Shown here in pieces: positions 22,853 through 33,631 of a stretch of 64,000 nucleotides of DNA (positions are counted from its first letter, which is position 1; every line of letters starts with the position of its first letter). Under the pieces are notes generated by a model. That model had not been told where the DNA came from, searched no databases, and saw only the letters and a list, made by a program, of their open reading frames with translations. The stretch is from Nannobrachium achirus (Eukaryota > Chordata > Actinopteri > Myctophiformes > Myctophidae), in assembly GCA_963921795.1 (NCBI GenBank), contig OY997654.1, positions 4,673,555 to 4,737,554 of the forward strand, given 5' to 3'. Made by a program: the position numbers and the translations under genes.

Positions 22853-23211
22853 AGTGATATCCCTATGTAACGAGGGAGATACTAGGCTTTTTGAGGCTTC
22901 AGGCTGGGGCTGCGACTCTCTCCACCACACTAAGAATGCATGTTCAGTCCAGTCCAACTAGAAAACAGTGGCAACACAAGCACACTAACGTAAAACCAAC
23001 ATCAGTATTAACTTTCTTACAAAGTGCTTCTAAAGCCACAATCCAATGGCAAGTCCTGCTCATAACAAATTAATAACAAACGTAATGCACACATCCTAGA
23101 TATGGACTACTTTATTAAGAAGAGAATAATAAAATGTAGGCAACACCACCGTTTCACGGTGGTAACTTGACGTTAGCCTCTAATCGGTTGAATCAAGGGT
23201 TGCAAACGCAA

Positions 23212-24296
23212 CCCTAACCCTAACCCTAGGGTTGCAATACCTCCCATAGGCAGCCAATGAATCAAAACAGTGTTTTGCCATCTGATTGTATTAAACGACC
23301 TCAAACTCACCAATATTGGGGCTGTATATGGAAAGCTAGGAGTATCCTCTTTCTATCTGCAAAGTGTCTGTTTCATAAAAACCCAGCATAGACATGTTAT
23401 GAGCTACTTCCTATCAAGAAATTAAAGTTCAGGCAATTATATGTTCCAAGTGCTGGAGTTTGGAAGTCACTCATCGGTCCTGGGTACCAGCTGGTTCTAA
23501 ATCTCACATAATGCAGGAGGCAGCGGGACATGGCGTTATAGAACAGAAAAAAACATGTCAATTTCATTTTGTTAAAGAAAACAATGATTCTACAAGCACA
23601 CAATGCCTCGCACCGCGAGGCATTGTAGATCGGCTGCTTGTAGATCGTCTGTTTTCACTAGTTTAAATCATTTCAAAAATGATGAATTCAAAACGAACGG
23701 TTTTGGACATACAAGATTTTCACCCGACAACGACGAAAACTGTCGCTGGAGTAGCAGGAACGCCACTGTCGCCACCCTGCAATGTTGTGGCCCTCGGCTT
23801 GGTATCCTAGACATAATTCGGCCCTTGTGGAAAACTAATTGGAGAACCCTGCTCTATGACCTCATGCACACCGGCCCCCGAATTTACCATGCGGCAGGTG
23901 GCTGCGGCTGTGCGTTTTTTCCCGATCGAACCCAGTTCGATTTGTGCGTCTTGTCGCATGTGGTAAAAACTCATCACTCCTCTTATGACTCATTTTGGGA
24001 TCTGCAGTGTGGATTCCTCACAGCCTTGCACACCAAATCCAATGCGTTTTAATCATGCAGCAAACGAAAAAAACTCAATTGTTGAAAATCACGCCTGTGT
24101 GCAAAGCCCTGCGGGGATTTATTGACAGATATAACTCATAACATGTCTACGTTGTTTTATATGAAACAAACACAAAATACTCCAAGCTTTCCATAGAGCC
24201 CCAATATTGGTGAATTTGACGTCATTTAATACAATCAGTTAGCAGCCGAGTGCTGAAGACGAGTCACTTGCCAATAGAAGGTATTGCAACTAGGGA
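23212..24296. mobile_element. Foldback element with GGTTGCAATACCTCC ends, copy 1
   Basis: Left arm 23221-23410 (TTGCAATACCTCCCATAGGC, TCACCAATATTGGGGCT) is mirrored by 24117-24296 (AGCCCCAATATTGGTGAATT, AGGTATTGCAAC). A second copy is at 27216-27893. The middle carries a rearranged copy of the hAT MITE seen at 1198-1637. (CCCTAA)3 at about 23207-23228 belongs to its edge. Confidence 0.78.
23580..23853. mobile_element. 5'-truncated copy of the 1.2-kb-position hAT MITE
   Basis: AAACGAACGGTTTTGGACAT, CACCCGACAACGACGAAAAC and the right end TAATTGGAGAACCCTG match the element at 1198-1637. The left end is missing and the hairpin repeat at 23588-23660 is rearranged (the loop is shifted). Confidence 0.75.
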
Positions 24297-24302
24297 ACTC
24301 GT

Positions 24303-24462
24303 TTCCTACAGAGGATCGCCCCGATGGTCAACTTCAACACACTGAAGACCATAGCTGGTGCAATAATCCAGCCCCTCTTTGACTACGGAGTCCACGTATG
24401 GTATCGTGACGCCCCACAAGCCCTAAAAACTAAACTCCAAACAGCCCAAATCAAACTAATCC
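24303..24462 (+). pseudogene. Non-LTR retrotransposon reverse transcriptase, fragment 1
   Basis: The frame NFNTLKTIAGAIIQPLFDYG ... KTKLQTAQIKLIQ matches the late part of a fish LINE reverse transcriptase, downstream of the catalytic core. It is cut by an insertion after KLIQ and continues at about 27200 (IRVLLNLP) and 27903. The copy is 5'-truncated near 24303, the usual outcome of incomplete reverse transcription. Confidence 0.8.
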
Positions 24463-25256
24463 AAGACTCCCGGGTGCTCCGCCCCCACCTCTCCGACCTC
24501 GTTACTGTCGCTATGTCCGACAAGCTTTTATGTCCGACAGCCCTCACTCAGTCATTTAAAACTGTCAGCACAATGGAGGAGAATGTCACACACAGACACA
24601 CTGCATGTCGCGTTTTGGACCCAGAGCCTCGAAATCTCTTCCAAATCCGTCAACAAGACCTGGCATGAAATTAGAAAAATATGTAGGCCTATTAAAACAA
24701 ACCAGCAGAGAATACAGAAGGAAATCTCTCTGCTGGATTCAGAGCCGTTTTACACTGACTCGGAAAGATTTAAATATGAAGGTCTACACTGTATTGGCTA
24801 AATGGCCCATGACTATAACACCAACACCTTATTTGTTATGTTAAATATATCTATCTATCTATATATCTATTAAGTAGCCTGCCTAACATCAACCCATACA
24901 AACGTCATCATCATCAACACAGACTTTATTTGTTTAGATCGATTCATGCCATTATGATGATTAGTGTTATTGACCTGGGCGGAATGTGAGTTACTTTCAT
25001 CAAGTCTTGTCATGAGACAAGATGAGAAAATATGTGTAGGCTACGACTCATTTTATACCAACACATTGTATGTGTTTATATCAAGAAGCACCACAGAATA
25101 GGCTACTTCATCTGATATAAAGCAACTTATCACTGGACTGGACAGTTGTGTACATAAGGTAAGAAAGACAACAACCTAATAAATATACCTACAAGTGAAT
25201 TTGAAGCCTAAACGGCGTGTTAATGAATTTATTTGATCTGTGATGGTGTTTAACCC

Positions 25257-25345
25257 ATTTAGACCGGGAACGCAAAATGCGTTTTTACCTTTCAGGTCGG
25301 GAACGCAAAATGCTGTTTATCCTTTCAGACCGGGAACGCAAAATT
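25257..25345. repeat. Three-copy tandem of the ACCGGGAACGCAAAAT motif
   Basis: Three ~32-bp units carry CGGGAACGCAAAAT, preceded by TTTAACCC. TTAA followed by CCC is compatible with a piggyBac left end, but no partner end was identified. Confidence 0.6.
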
Positions 25346-25523
25346 AGTTTCCTGTAGTTTTTACCCTCTTCTGGTCTCGTGGCCAATGAAATGCATCAGG
25401 AGGCGATGACGTATGCTTCCCTGACTACCGCAAAGCATTCTGGGATTTTCTTTTTTGGCTTTACGTAACTTTATTTGTCGGAGAATCCCAGTGCGCACAA
25501 GAACAGCTTCTCATAGCGGCGAA

Positions 25524-25757
25524 ATGGAAGACGCGTTGAGCGAAGGCAAACCGGACCCGCTGGAATTGGCATTGTTATTGTTACGTGATATGTTTGAAAA
25601 TGACAACGATGATGAAGAAGTGTTTCATGGATTTCATGAGGACTGGATAACTTTTCACGGACGCACTTTGACACGGCTAGTTTCAGAGACCCGACTCTTT
25701 GCAGCACAGAGTCAACCCCAAACTCCAGAACAACAGATTCGCAGCTATCTGGAGGTA
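25524..25757 (+). CDS. Exon-like acidic frame, possibly piggyBac-type N-terminus
   Basis: From the ATG at 25524 the frame reads MEDALSEGKPDPLELALLLL, then FENDNDDEEVFHGFHEDW and LVSETRLFAAQ, and meets a possible donor GGAG|GTAATA near 25755. An acidic stretch with DDEE.F.GF is common at the start of piggyBac-family transposases, and the TTAA-CCC motif lies 260 bp upstream. No catalytic domain follows before unrelated repeats. Identity is uncertain; this may be a leftover first exon of the element that contains it. Confidence 0.35.
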
Positions 25758-26563
25758 ATAACACTTATAAAATGATCATGATGATATGGTTCATTCATTC
25801 ACACACACATGCACGCACATATAATAATAATGACAAATGTCGCTCGCCAGATTTACCGTTATATGGAGCTAAAAACAACAAGAATTGACATAGTCAATAT
25901 AAGGGCTGGTGATAAAGTGGTGGCCTATGGTGTAAGGTCTCAAATATTTGCTAATTATGTTTCTATGTGCTACATAGGCTGAGAAATGTATTTTTTATTA
26001 GACGTTTTATAAGATTTATTACAATTTTTTTAGTTTGCAGATTTTTATTTAAAAATTATAAAGGTCTGGACAATGATAAGTAGTTCTCCATGAAAGCCGA
26101 AGTTGTAAGCTATCAAACAGTTTTGAAATTTTGTTTCTAGCTGCTACAGAGGCTGAGAAATAAATGTTTTAGTAGACGTTGACACCTCTGTGAAGTTTTC
26201 CATAAAATCTCAGGTTTAGGGGTATTTTTCCAATCGGCCATAGGTTTTTAAGGCTTTTTTCCAGGCGGACTAAACAGCCTGTAGCGACGAATGAGGTAGG
26301 CAGTATCCTACTCTGTCTATTTCTCTCTATTTCACAACAACCAGAATAAACTGCTTCAAATGTTGGCTAGGCCTATGTGTTTCTTATCATACCGATTGCT
26401 TATAAATCTACATTTGATATCTCTGGCGTTAAAACGTCTCGATTCCGAAAAGTTTTAGCCGCGCGAGTCACAAAACGAGCAAGGGTGTCGTCGCACCAAA
26501 TTCTGGGCCCTGGGTACAAGGATTCACTGTGGGCCCACATGAATGTTCTTCATCTGGGGATTT

Positions 26564-26602
26564 CAAAAATAGCAGATATACAAGCTCGCAGCGTGGCACT
26601 TT
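26564..26602. repeat. Half copy of the hairpin repeat
   Basis: AAAAATAGCAGATATACAAGC followed by CTCGCAGCGTGG is the left arm only; the right arm is absent. Confidence 0.8.
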
Positions 26603-27215
26603 CTAGTTTATATATTCACTATTTTTCAATATCTAAAGTATAAAATAATTAAGGCCCTTCCACCTTGGGCCTTAGTAACTCAGTCCCACTCCCCCCTCTT
26701 GTGACGCACCTGCACACGTCCTGCGTCTACTGCTGCATGTCAGAAATACAACACTTTGCGTTGTTCATACTTCATTAGGCTACTTTATCAGTAGCTATTT
26801 TACATAACAAATAAGGTGTTGTAGTCATGGGTCAATGGCCTTTTAGCCAACACAGTGTATTCATATTTAAATCGGCTTTTTTATATAAAAAACGGCAATA
26901 TGTGGTCCAACAGACAGCTTCCTCATTCCTTTTTTTCCCAAATATTCCTCTGCGGTTTTGTTCCATAGTTTTGATCCATTAGCCGTGTAGGCTACTACAC
27001 CTTCCTCCAACGCATGCCTTGCCCTACCGACGGACCAGGAAGAGATTTCGAAGCTCTGGGTCCAACACTGAATTAGTATTTAATGTGTAAAATGTGTGTA
27101 CAATCCGCCGTATTTCCCATTGAAGTGAATGAAGCCAATAGCGGCGCGCTGTGATAGTGGTCGGAGGCAGCTTTTGGAGGGGGCGGAGCCGGTAGTCGTC
27201 CATTAGGGTCCTGCT

Positions 27216-27893
27216 TAGCCGCAAATTGCAACTCTAGATTTTATTTTAATCGGATGATACTAGGGTTGCAATACCTCCCATAGGCAGCCAATGCATCAAA
27301 ACAGTTTTTTGCTATCCGATTGTATTAAACGACGTCAAACTCACCAATATTGCGGCTCTATGGAAAGCTTGGAATTTACTCTTTCTATCTGCAAAGTGTT
27401 TGTTTCATAAAAATCCACCATATACATGTTATGAGCCAGTTTCTATCAAGAAATTTGGTTCAGGTGATAATTTCTTCTAAGTCCTGGAGTTTGGAAGCGC
27501 TCGTGGAAAATCGCTCAACGGTCCTGTAACCACCTGGTTCTAAATGTCACATAATGTAGGAGACAACGGGACGTTGCGTTATAAAAGACGAGTGCTTCCG
27601 CAGTTCAACACTTAGAAAATAAACCATGTCTGCTCAGATTTCTTGACAGAAAATAAATCATAACTTGTTTACGGTGGATTTTTCTGAAACAAACACTTTG
27701 CAGATAGAAAGAGTAAATTCCAAGCTTTCAATAGAGCCGCAATATTGGTGAGTTTGACGTTGTTTAATACAATCAGATAGCAAAAAAAAAAAAAAAAAAA
27801 AAACGTTTTGATGCATTGGCTGCCTATTGGAGGTATTGCAACCCTAGATTCATCCGATTATAAAAAAAAAACTCATGTTGCAATTTGCGGCTA
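27216..27893. mobile_element. 678-bp foldback element with 9-bp TSD, copy 2
   Basis: TIRs are TAGCCGCAAATTGCAAC and its exact inverse. The 9-bp TSD GGTCCTGCT lies at 27207-27215 and 27894-27902. The arms extend about 300 bp each (CTAGGGTTGCAATACCTCC, TCACCAATATTGCGGCTC, CACTTTGCAGATAGAAAGAG), with an A22 run in one arm. Removing it restores the LINE frame IRVLLNLP. A 9-bp TSD is typical of Mutator-like elements, so this may be a MULE-mobilised foldback. Confidence 0.88.
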
Positions 27894-27902
27894 GGTCCTG
27901 CT

Positions 27903-28270
27903 TAACCTTCCCTATCAGACTCACCTCACCGCTACTCACCAGTTAAGAGTGGGGTGGCTCAGAGTAGATGACAGAGTACAGCAACTTGCAATGGGCCTGG
28001 TGTACAAGATACACTACACCACTATGATACCCATGTACCTGATAAACTACTTTATAAACTTTAAGGACGTCCACAATTACTACACCAGAGGCAGCGCCAC
28101 AGATCACGTTCAACCCAGAGTCAACTCAAACAAAGGGTCAAACTCGTTCTTCTGCTATACAACCAAAATGTGGAACGCCTAACCAAGGCCTTAAAGGAGT
28201 GTGGATCCCTAGCATCCTTTAAAATCATCCTGGAAAACCACTTACAGGCAGCAGCCGTTCGCAACTGGTA
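27903..28270 (+). pseudogene. LINE reverse transcriptase C-terminus, fragment 2
   Basis: After the foldback the frame continues NLPYQTHLTATH and VGWLRVDDRVQQLAMGLVYK, then NYYTRGSATDHVQPR, ending near KLWNA-like KMWNA and CGSLASFK-type sequence in another frame. A stop and frameshift near 28180 show it is dead. This is the conserved C-terminal region of a fish non-LTR retrotransposon. Confidence 0.85.
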
Positions 28271-28555
28271 AAAAAACAAACATAGCCCAGCCCTACCCTC
28301 CCCTGACCTTTACCTACTGTATGTTTTTATCTTTTAAAATGTCTTCCCCCTTTTTTTCCTGACTATATCTACTGCATAGTGCTCTGTTCTATCCGTCTGT
28401 CATTTAATGTGAGATACTTCAATGGTTTCCTGTGGAAATAAGCCAAGTGCTTTTCTAGAATCTCCTTTTAGTTGACCTTGTACCAGTGAACTGTACCATC
28501 ATGAAACTGTACCTTTTCCTATGCAAACTTCTAAAGTCTTCAATCAATCAATGTC
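28271..28555 (+). mobile_element. LINE 3' untranslated region and tail
   Basis: AGCCCAGCCCTACCCTCCCC and TCCTTTTAGTTGACCTTGTA follow the coding end, finishing in CAATCAATCAATG. The same 3' text occurs alone at about 44630-44745 and, inverted, at 63250-63300. Confidence 0.75.
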
Positions 28556-29017
28556 CCGATACCACTATTTTTGCTGAAGTAGAAGTACGAGTACTTAATT
28601 TGAGTACTTGCCGATACGAATACCGTTACCAAGTACAATTAATAACATAACATACAAAAATAATAAAACTCAGGGCTAGAGATTAACCTTTTTACTTGGT
28701 AGCAACATTTTAGGAGGACCAGAAATAATCTAAGAGCATCCACCAAAAGGAACCAATATGTTATTGTTGATTTTAAATGAATAAAAAACAATATAACATG
28801 CAATGGTGAAAAGGTGAATTTCGTGGCTATAAAATAATTGCAATGCAAATATAATAACATGGTTTATGAATGGTGTATGCCATTACATTGCAAAGAGCCT
28901 ACTCACTTCAAATGTGGACAATGCACACTGATCAGGCCTTTTGTGCATATAGCCTACATTTCTTGAGAATATTGAAAACCATTTGATTTGCCCCAATACA
29001 GTAACTTGTGTTGCCTT

Positions 29018-29019
<2 letters not shown>
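28556..29019. other. Non-coding stretch with transposon-end-like sequence
   Basis: GAGTACTTAATTTGAGTACTTGCCGATACG at 28587-28616 resembles a widespread fish DNA-transposon terminus, but no partner end is seen. The remainder is AT-rich with no gene. Confidence 0.4.
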
Positions 29020-29178
<159 letters not shown>

Positions 29179-29482
29179 GATGTCATTACGTGCGCATCCC
29201 GCATAAAAAACTCATTCAAGTCGCCCAGGGACTCATTCATGTCATGGTCCTGGGGTCCCGGGGATGCGCGTCCATTGGAGTCCATGTTAAAATAATTTAC
29301 CGGGTCGCGGTAAAAGAAAAACATTTTAAAATTCCACAGACACCACCATTGTTCATGGGTGAAAGCATCCTACTTTACCCTACGTTAACACAAATAAATC
29401 CACGTAGAAAGTCTTAAACAGGCGATAGAAACGTCAATGTTTTGATTCCACCGACGTCCGACGCCATTTCGCGCGCCCGAAT

Positions 29483-29798
29483 TAGAGTTCTCAAATTCTG
29501 CCCGAACCCGACCATACCCGAACCCGACCGACATTTAGGGTAGGGTAGGGCCTAAAATGTATGCTAATTAGTAGGGCCGGGTAGGGCCTCGGGCTCAATG
29601 AAAAAAGAAAATATATTTTTGTATTATTTTATTACTACTCTGTTATAGACCCGACCATACCCGACCCGACCCGACGTTTTCGGGCCGGGTAGGGCCTAAA
29701 ATGTATGCTAACTAGTAGGGCCGGGTAGGGCCTTGGGCCTGCCCAGTTAGGGCCCAGTTAGGGCCGGGCCTTAATTTTCAGGCCCGTTGAGAACTCTA
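29483..29798. mobile_element. 316-bp hAT-type MITE rich in ACCCGACC / GGGTAGGGCC
   Basis: TAGAGTTCTCAA and TTGAGAACTCTA are perfect 12-bp TIRs. The 8-bp TSD GCCCGAAT lies at 29475-29482 and 29799-29806. The interior is made of CCCGACC and AGGGCCGGGTAGGGCC motifs duplicated around an AT-rich middle. No coding. Confidence 0.92.
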
Positions 29799-29894
29799 GC
29801 CCGAATTCATTAGGGGCACATGTTTTAGTAGTTTTAGTAGTTCTAAATTCAAACATTAGCCAAATTGTAAAATAAATATAAGAAATAGGCAAAC

Positions 29895-29938
29895 ATTTTG
29901 AAAATAGCCGATCTACAAGCTCACAGCGCTCGAAAACA
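29895..29938. repeat. Half copy of the hairpin repeat
   Basis: TTTGAAAATAGCCGATCTAC and AAGCTCACAGCGC form the left arm only. Confidence 0.82.
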
Positions 29939-30033
29939 TTGTATTGAGGACTCATAAAACTTTTCTAGGACCCATTTGAATGACCACCTGTGGGTCCCGG
30001 GACCCATTACATTGAAAACCTAGTAACATCACT

Positions 30034-30035
<2 letters not shown>

Positions 30036-30083
<48 letters not shown>

Positions 30084-30150
30084 TCAGCCCTAGCTCTGGT
30101 CCATATCGTTAGTGGAGTTCTCTCCACTAACGATATGGACCAGAGCTAGG
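30036..30150. repeat. (CA)n followed by a 29-bp perfect hairpin
   Basis: CA units fill 30036-30081. 30089-30117 and 30122-30150 are exact inverse complements around the loop TTCT; the arm contains GGTCCATATCGTTAGTGGAG. It is unrelated in sequence to the dispersed hairpin family. Confidence 0.93.
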
Positions 30151-31312
30151 TCATCCCCACCTCTTCTCATTCACACAGGCTCCCTTTAACAGACATAGTT
30201 CACTCCATGGTTACAGCTGTATTGTAAAGTTTCTCAACCTACAGATACTTGTAATGAAGTTAGCTTCTTTCTGACAAGCGCCACATAATAGTGCTGGAAT
30301 GTCGCCGATCCGCGATGCCCCCGCATCGCTCCGTTATGTCAAGAAGTAAACCATCACACTACAATGTAGTGACTACATGGTATTAGGGTAACATTTTCTG
30401 CTGCTTGGAGGGGCACGTTTGTTTTGGTGACGGGGGATCTTGTCTGATCCGCCGACCCACCTCCGACAAGTGCACTCACTGCAATGCACCGTGGTATCGG
30501 ACGCTGCCATGAGCAATATCGGATGAGAGTACCAATTCCGCATCCCTGCCCGCAACGGTGTCAGGCATCGTTACCTGACACATGAAGTGCTGTAGCAGCT
30601 TGTCCATAATGTTACCATAAACATTGTCAACTTTGTCATCATGATTTGAAAGCTACAACACGAAGCTGTCAGGTAAACAAACAAATCATGTAAATAAAAC
30701 AACTTCACGTTACCTTGCACAGAAGTGTGGCAGTAGCTTGTACATAACATCACCAGCAACATGTTGAACTTTGTCTTTATCCACATCATGATTTGAAAGC
30801 TACGACACTAAGATGAGTGTGCAGGTTATGACCGATGTAATAAGTCACTCTTGACAAACTTTCTTTAACTACAGAGGTTGTTGTTTATGTTTATTTTCGC
30901 GAACGCTGGTGAATGCTAACCTCTGGTGAGTAGCTACTAGCTAACCCTAACTAACTAAAAACAATTGGAAACGCAGCTGGTTTTCACGGCCTCTGCATCT
31001 GCGCAGAGCTGCAGTCAAGTGAGCAATATGCGCTACTTTACTTTCGGTTTCATCCAAGAGGGCGATAGCAAGGGCTATGTTCCGTGAACAAATTTAGTGT
31101 CAGCAAATATAAGACTTTCGGTGTCAATCTCTTCAGAATAAGAGTACCCCTAAAGCCATTGAAAACGATTCATTTGTATATGATATAGGTCTACACATTA
31201 AAAATATAGATTAAGCATTTAATTGAAGCTGTACAACGAAAATTATGTTTCTGTGTAAAAATAACGTTTTAATGACAAAAATATATATATACAACTAGAT
31301 AATTGCTCTTAA
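30151..31312. other. Non-coding stretch with ~140-bp direct repeat
   Basis: The block at about 30580-30670 (CAACTTTGTCATCATGATTTGAAAGCTAC) recurs at about 30725-30812 with changes. I see no exon. Confidence 0.5.
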
Positions 31313-32161
31313 ATGGAGTGCATAGCCTTTACAAATTGGACACTGGAGAGCAGACGGCTCTTCGTGTCGGCACTTTTGACACACGCACGCGTTCACAGAG
31401 ACCTCCTCTATCACACCACACTCTCCGCTAAGCGGGAGAGGTGGCATTGCAAAATTTGCTGGCCATCCACGGCGTCCAGTGGGGCCAGGTGCCAAAAAAA
31501 CTCCTCAAATGGCGCAGTTTTCCGACTCTAGCGGGCGCTGGAGAGGAGACGGCTCTTCGTGTCGGCACTTTTGACACACGCACGCGTTCACAGAGACCTC
31601 CTCTACCACACCACACTCTCCGCTAAGCGGGAGAGGCGGCATTGCAAAATGTTATGGCCGTCCAGTGCGGCCAGGTGCTAAAAAAAGTCCTCAAATGGCG
31701 CCGTTTTCCGACTTTAGTGGGCGCTGGAGAGGAGACGGCTTTTCGTGTCGGCACTTTTGACACACGCACGCGTTCACAGAGACCTCCTCTATCACACCAC
31801 ACTCTCCGCTAAGCGGGAGAGGCGGCATTGCAACTACTGCAGGCCGTCCAGTGCAGCCAGGCGCTCAAAAAGGCCTCAAAAGGCACCATTTTCCGTCTGC
31901 ATTTTTTGCAGGTTGTTTTCATTTTCTGAAATCAATAAATACTCACTTTCTAATCCACACATGTTATACCTATACATATACACCTATACATATACATGGG
32001 AATGGGCTAACACGTTTACACTGTCAGTCAGCAATTATTTTTTTTACACTGCACACAAAGAGCCTTCTCCTGTCTCCCCGAACGTGTGCATGTGTCAAAA
32101 GTTCTGACACCAAGAGCTGTCTGTTCTCCAGTGTCCAATTTGTAAAGGCTATCCACTCCAG
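31313..32161. mobile_element. TIR element carrying three ~190-bp tandem units
   Basis: TGGAGTGCATAGCCTTTACA and AATTGGACACTGGAGA at the left are mirrored by TCTCCAGTGTCCAATTTGTA and AAGGCTATCCACTCCA at the right. Three tandem units (starting about 31353, 31548 and 31734) each contain CTCTTCGTGTCGGCACTTTT and CTCCGCTAAGCGGGAGAG, the latter a small hairpin. No TSD is clear and no protein is encoded. Confidence 0.75.
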
Positions 32162-33277
32162 TGAACAGCATTTATCTATTTATACATTTTTTGTTTAAAA
32201 CTTTTTTTTACACATACGGGTGGGTGACGTGACGTAACGTTTTCGCTGTCCTCGGTGTCAAACATGTATAAATAAAAAACATATTTGTCAAAAACCTTCT
32301 GAATATTGTGCAGGACATTAAGCTTTATGTGAACTTACTCAATATTAAAACATTTCATTCCTCATTTCTTCAGAATCTTCAACCAAACATGGCAAAACTC
32401 ATATGGTGTGACTGTCCTGACCTTGTTTCTCAAAGTGGGAACTTGAATAAAACTAAGAAAAAGAATTGCTAAAAATCATTTGAAAATGAATTTAGGCAAA
32501 AAAAAAATGTCTATTTTGAGCCTATATCTTTTCAAAGTCAAAGCATAATGTTTTCAGTCATTTCTGATCAAAAACATTTTGTCCCCCAACCCAAAATCAT
32601 TTGGTGTGACACTAGTTTGGAAAAATTAAACAGGCAATTATTTGGACACCTATTGGCTAGAGAGGTCCTTCTTCTGTAAGGCTATTCAGCACTCCCAGCA
32701 CAACTGCAAGACAGGTGTCTGAGGTGAGTTATGATTTTAACATTTTCATGAAATGCCATCTTGTTGAAACGTTGACAAACTCACCATTCTGGATGTCTTT
32801 TGGTGTGACACCTTTTCTTTAAAAAAAGCTTAAGTTATTTGAAGTTTTGGTCATATTTCCATGTAGATCTAGGCTGCTTTGTTATAGCTAGCATGCTGTT
32901 AGCATGCTAATGTGTACATAGTAGCCTCAAGGTAAACCTAAATGGAGAAAACAGTAATATGGTGTGACACTTAATCATATGGTGTGACATGTCTGCTTGT
33001 CACACCATATGACTTGACTGTCACACCATATGATTTATACTGTATTTAACTACAGATATAACAACAAATAACAAAGTTCCATGTTTCTTTTGTACATTTA
33101 AACATTTGTTTTAAACATTTTTACATAAAATGTAATTTAGCTTCATTCAGTGATACTTCAAATTCATCAGACAGAGCAGAAACCCCTTCACAGAAACCTT
33201 AACATATTGTTTCAATCTAAACAATATTTTCTCTTTGTCTTAAACTATACATTGCATTTTCTTTTGTCAGCTGGAAA

Positions 33278-33472
33278 ATGACAAGTGCTGAGAGAACGAG
33301 AAAGTACAGGGAGAAACTAAACAATGACCCAGCAAGGAGAGAGGAGCCAAAGGGGCGAGACTGCATTTTCTACGAAGAGCAGGAGGTTGTCTGTGGCATA
33401 GCAGAACCGCAACAAGGCAGCCGGTTTGCTACCCTCACCAAATACGACTGGCTGATGTACAATACAGTCTAA
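33278..33472 (+). pseudogene. Short transposon-type exon, N-terminus only
   Basis: The frame begins MTSAERTRKYREKLNNDPAR, preceded by a plausible acceptor TTTTGTCAG. Basic starts of this kind (ERTRKYREKL..DP) recur in transposon-associated proteins of fish. The following part (FATLTKYDWLMYNTV) is not recognised. At 64 codons it is a remnant, not a full gene. Confidence 0.45.
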
Positions 33473-33564
33473 ATGTATAATCTAATCTGATCTAATACTT
33501 TTGTACTTTCACTCACTGGACTGGACAGTGGACAGTGTTAAGGTAGGACCCGAGACAAAACTAG

Positions 33565-33631
33565 CGAAAATAGCTGATCTACAAGCTCTCAACACGTTGT
33601 GCTGCGAGAGATTGTAGATCAGCTATTTTCG
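33565..33631. repeat. Hairpin family member, 20-bp perfect arms
   Basis: CGAAAATAGCTGATCTACAA and its exact inverse flank a partly paired 27-base middle. Confidence 0.93.

Larger units (their letters stand above)
24463..27190. mobile_element. 2.7-kb element with long inverted ends inside the LINE
   Basis: The left end GACTCCCGGGTGCTCCGCCC is mirrored by GGGGGCGGAGCCGGTAGTC at the right. Deeper, GGACCCAGAGCCTCGAAATC (24617) is mirrored by GATTTCGAAGCTCTGGGTCC (27043-27062), so the inverted arms extend at least 150-200 bp. It interrupts the LINE frame. I could not read a clean TSD. The interior includes a triplicate repeat and an exon-like frame at 25455-25775. Confidence 0.65.

Noticed and set aside
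23205-23230. Interstitial telomere repeat
   Set aside because: Only three CCCTAA units, at the edge of a foldback whose end is itself CTAGGGTTG; too short to claim a telomeric origin. GGGTTAGGGTTAGG near 62675 is shorter still.
24463-27190. Exact TSD for the 2.7-kb element in the LINE
   Set aside because: The bases flanking the two ends do not give a clean duplication; only the inverted ends and the split frame support the call.
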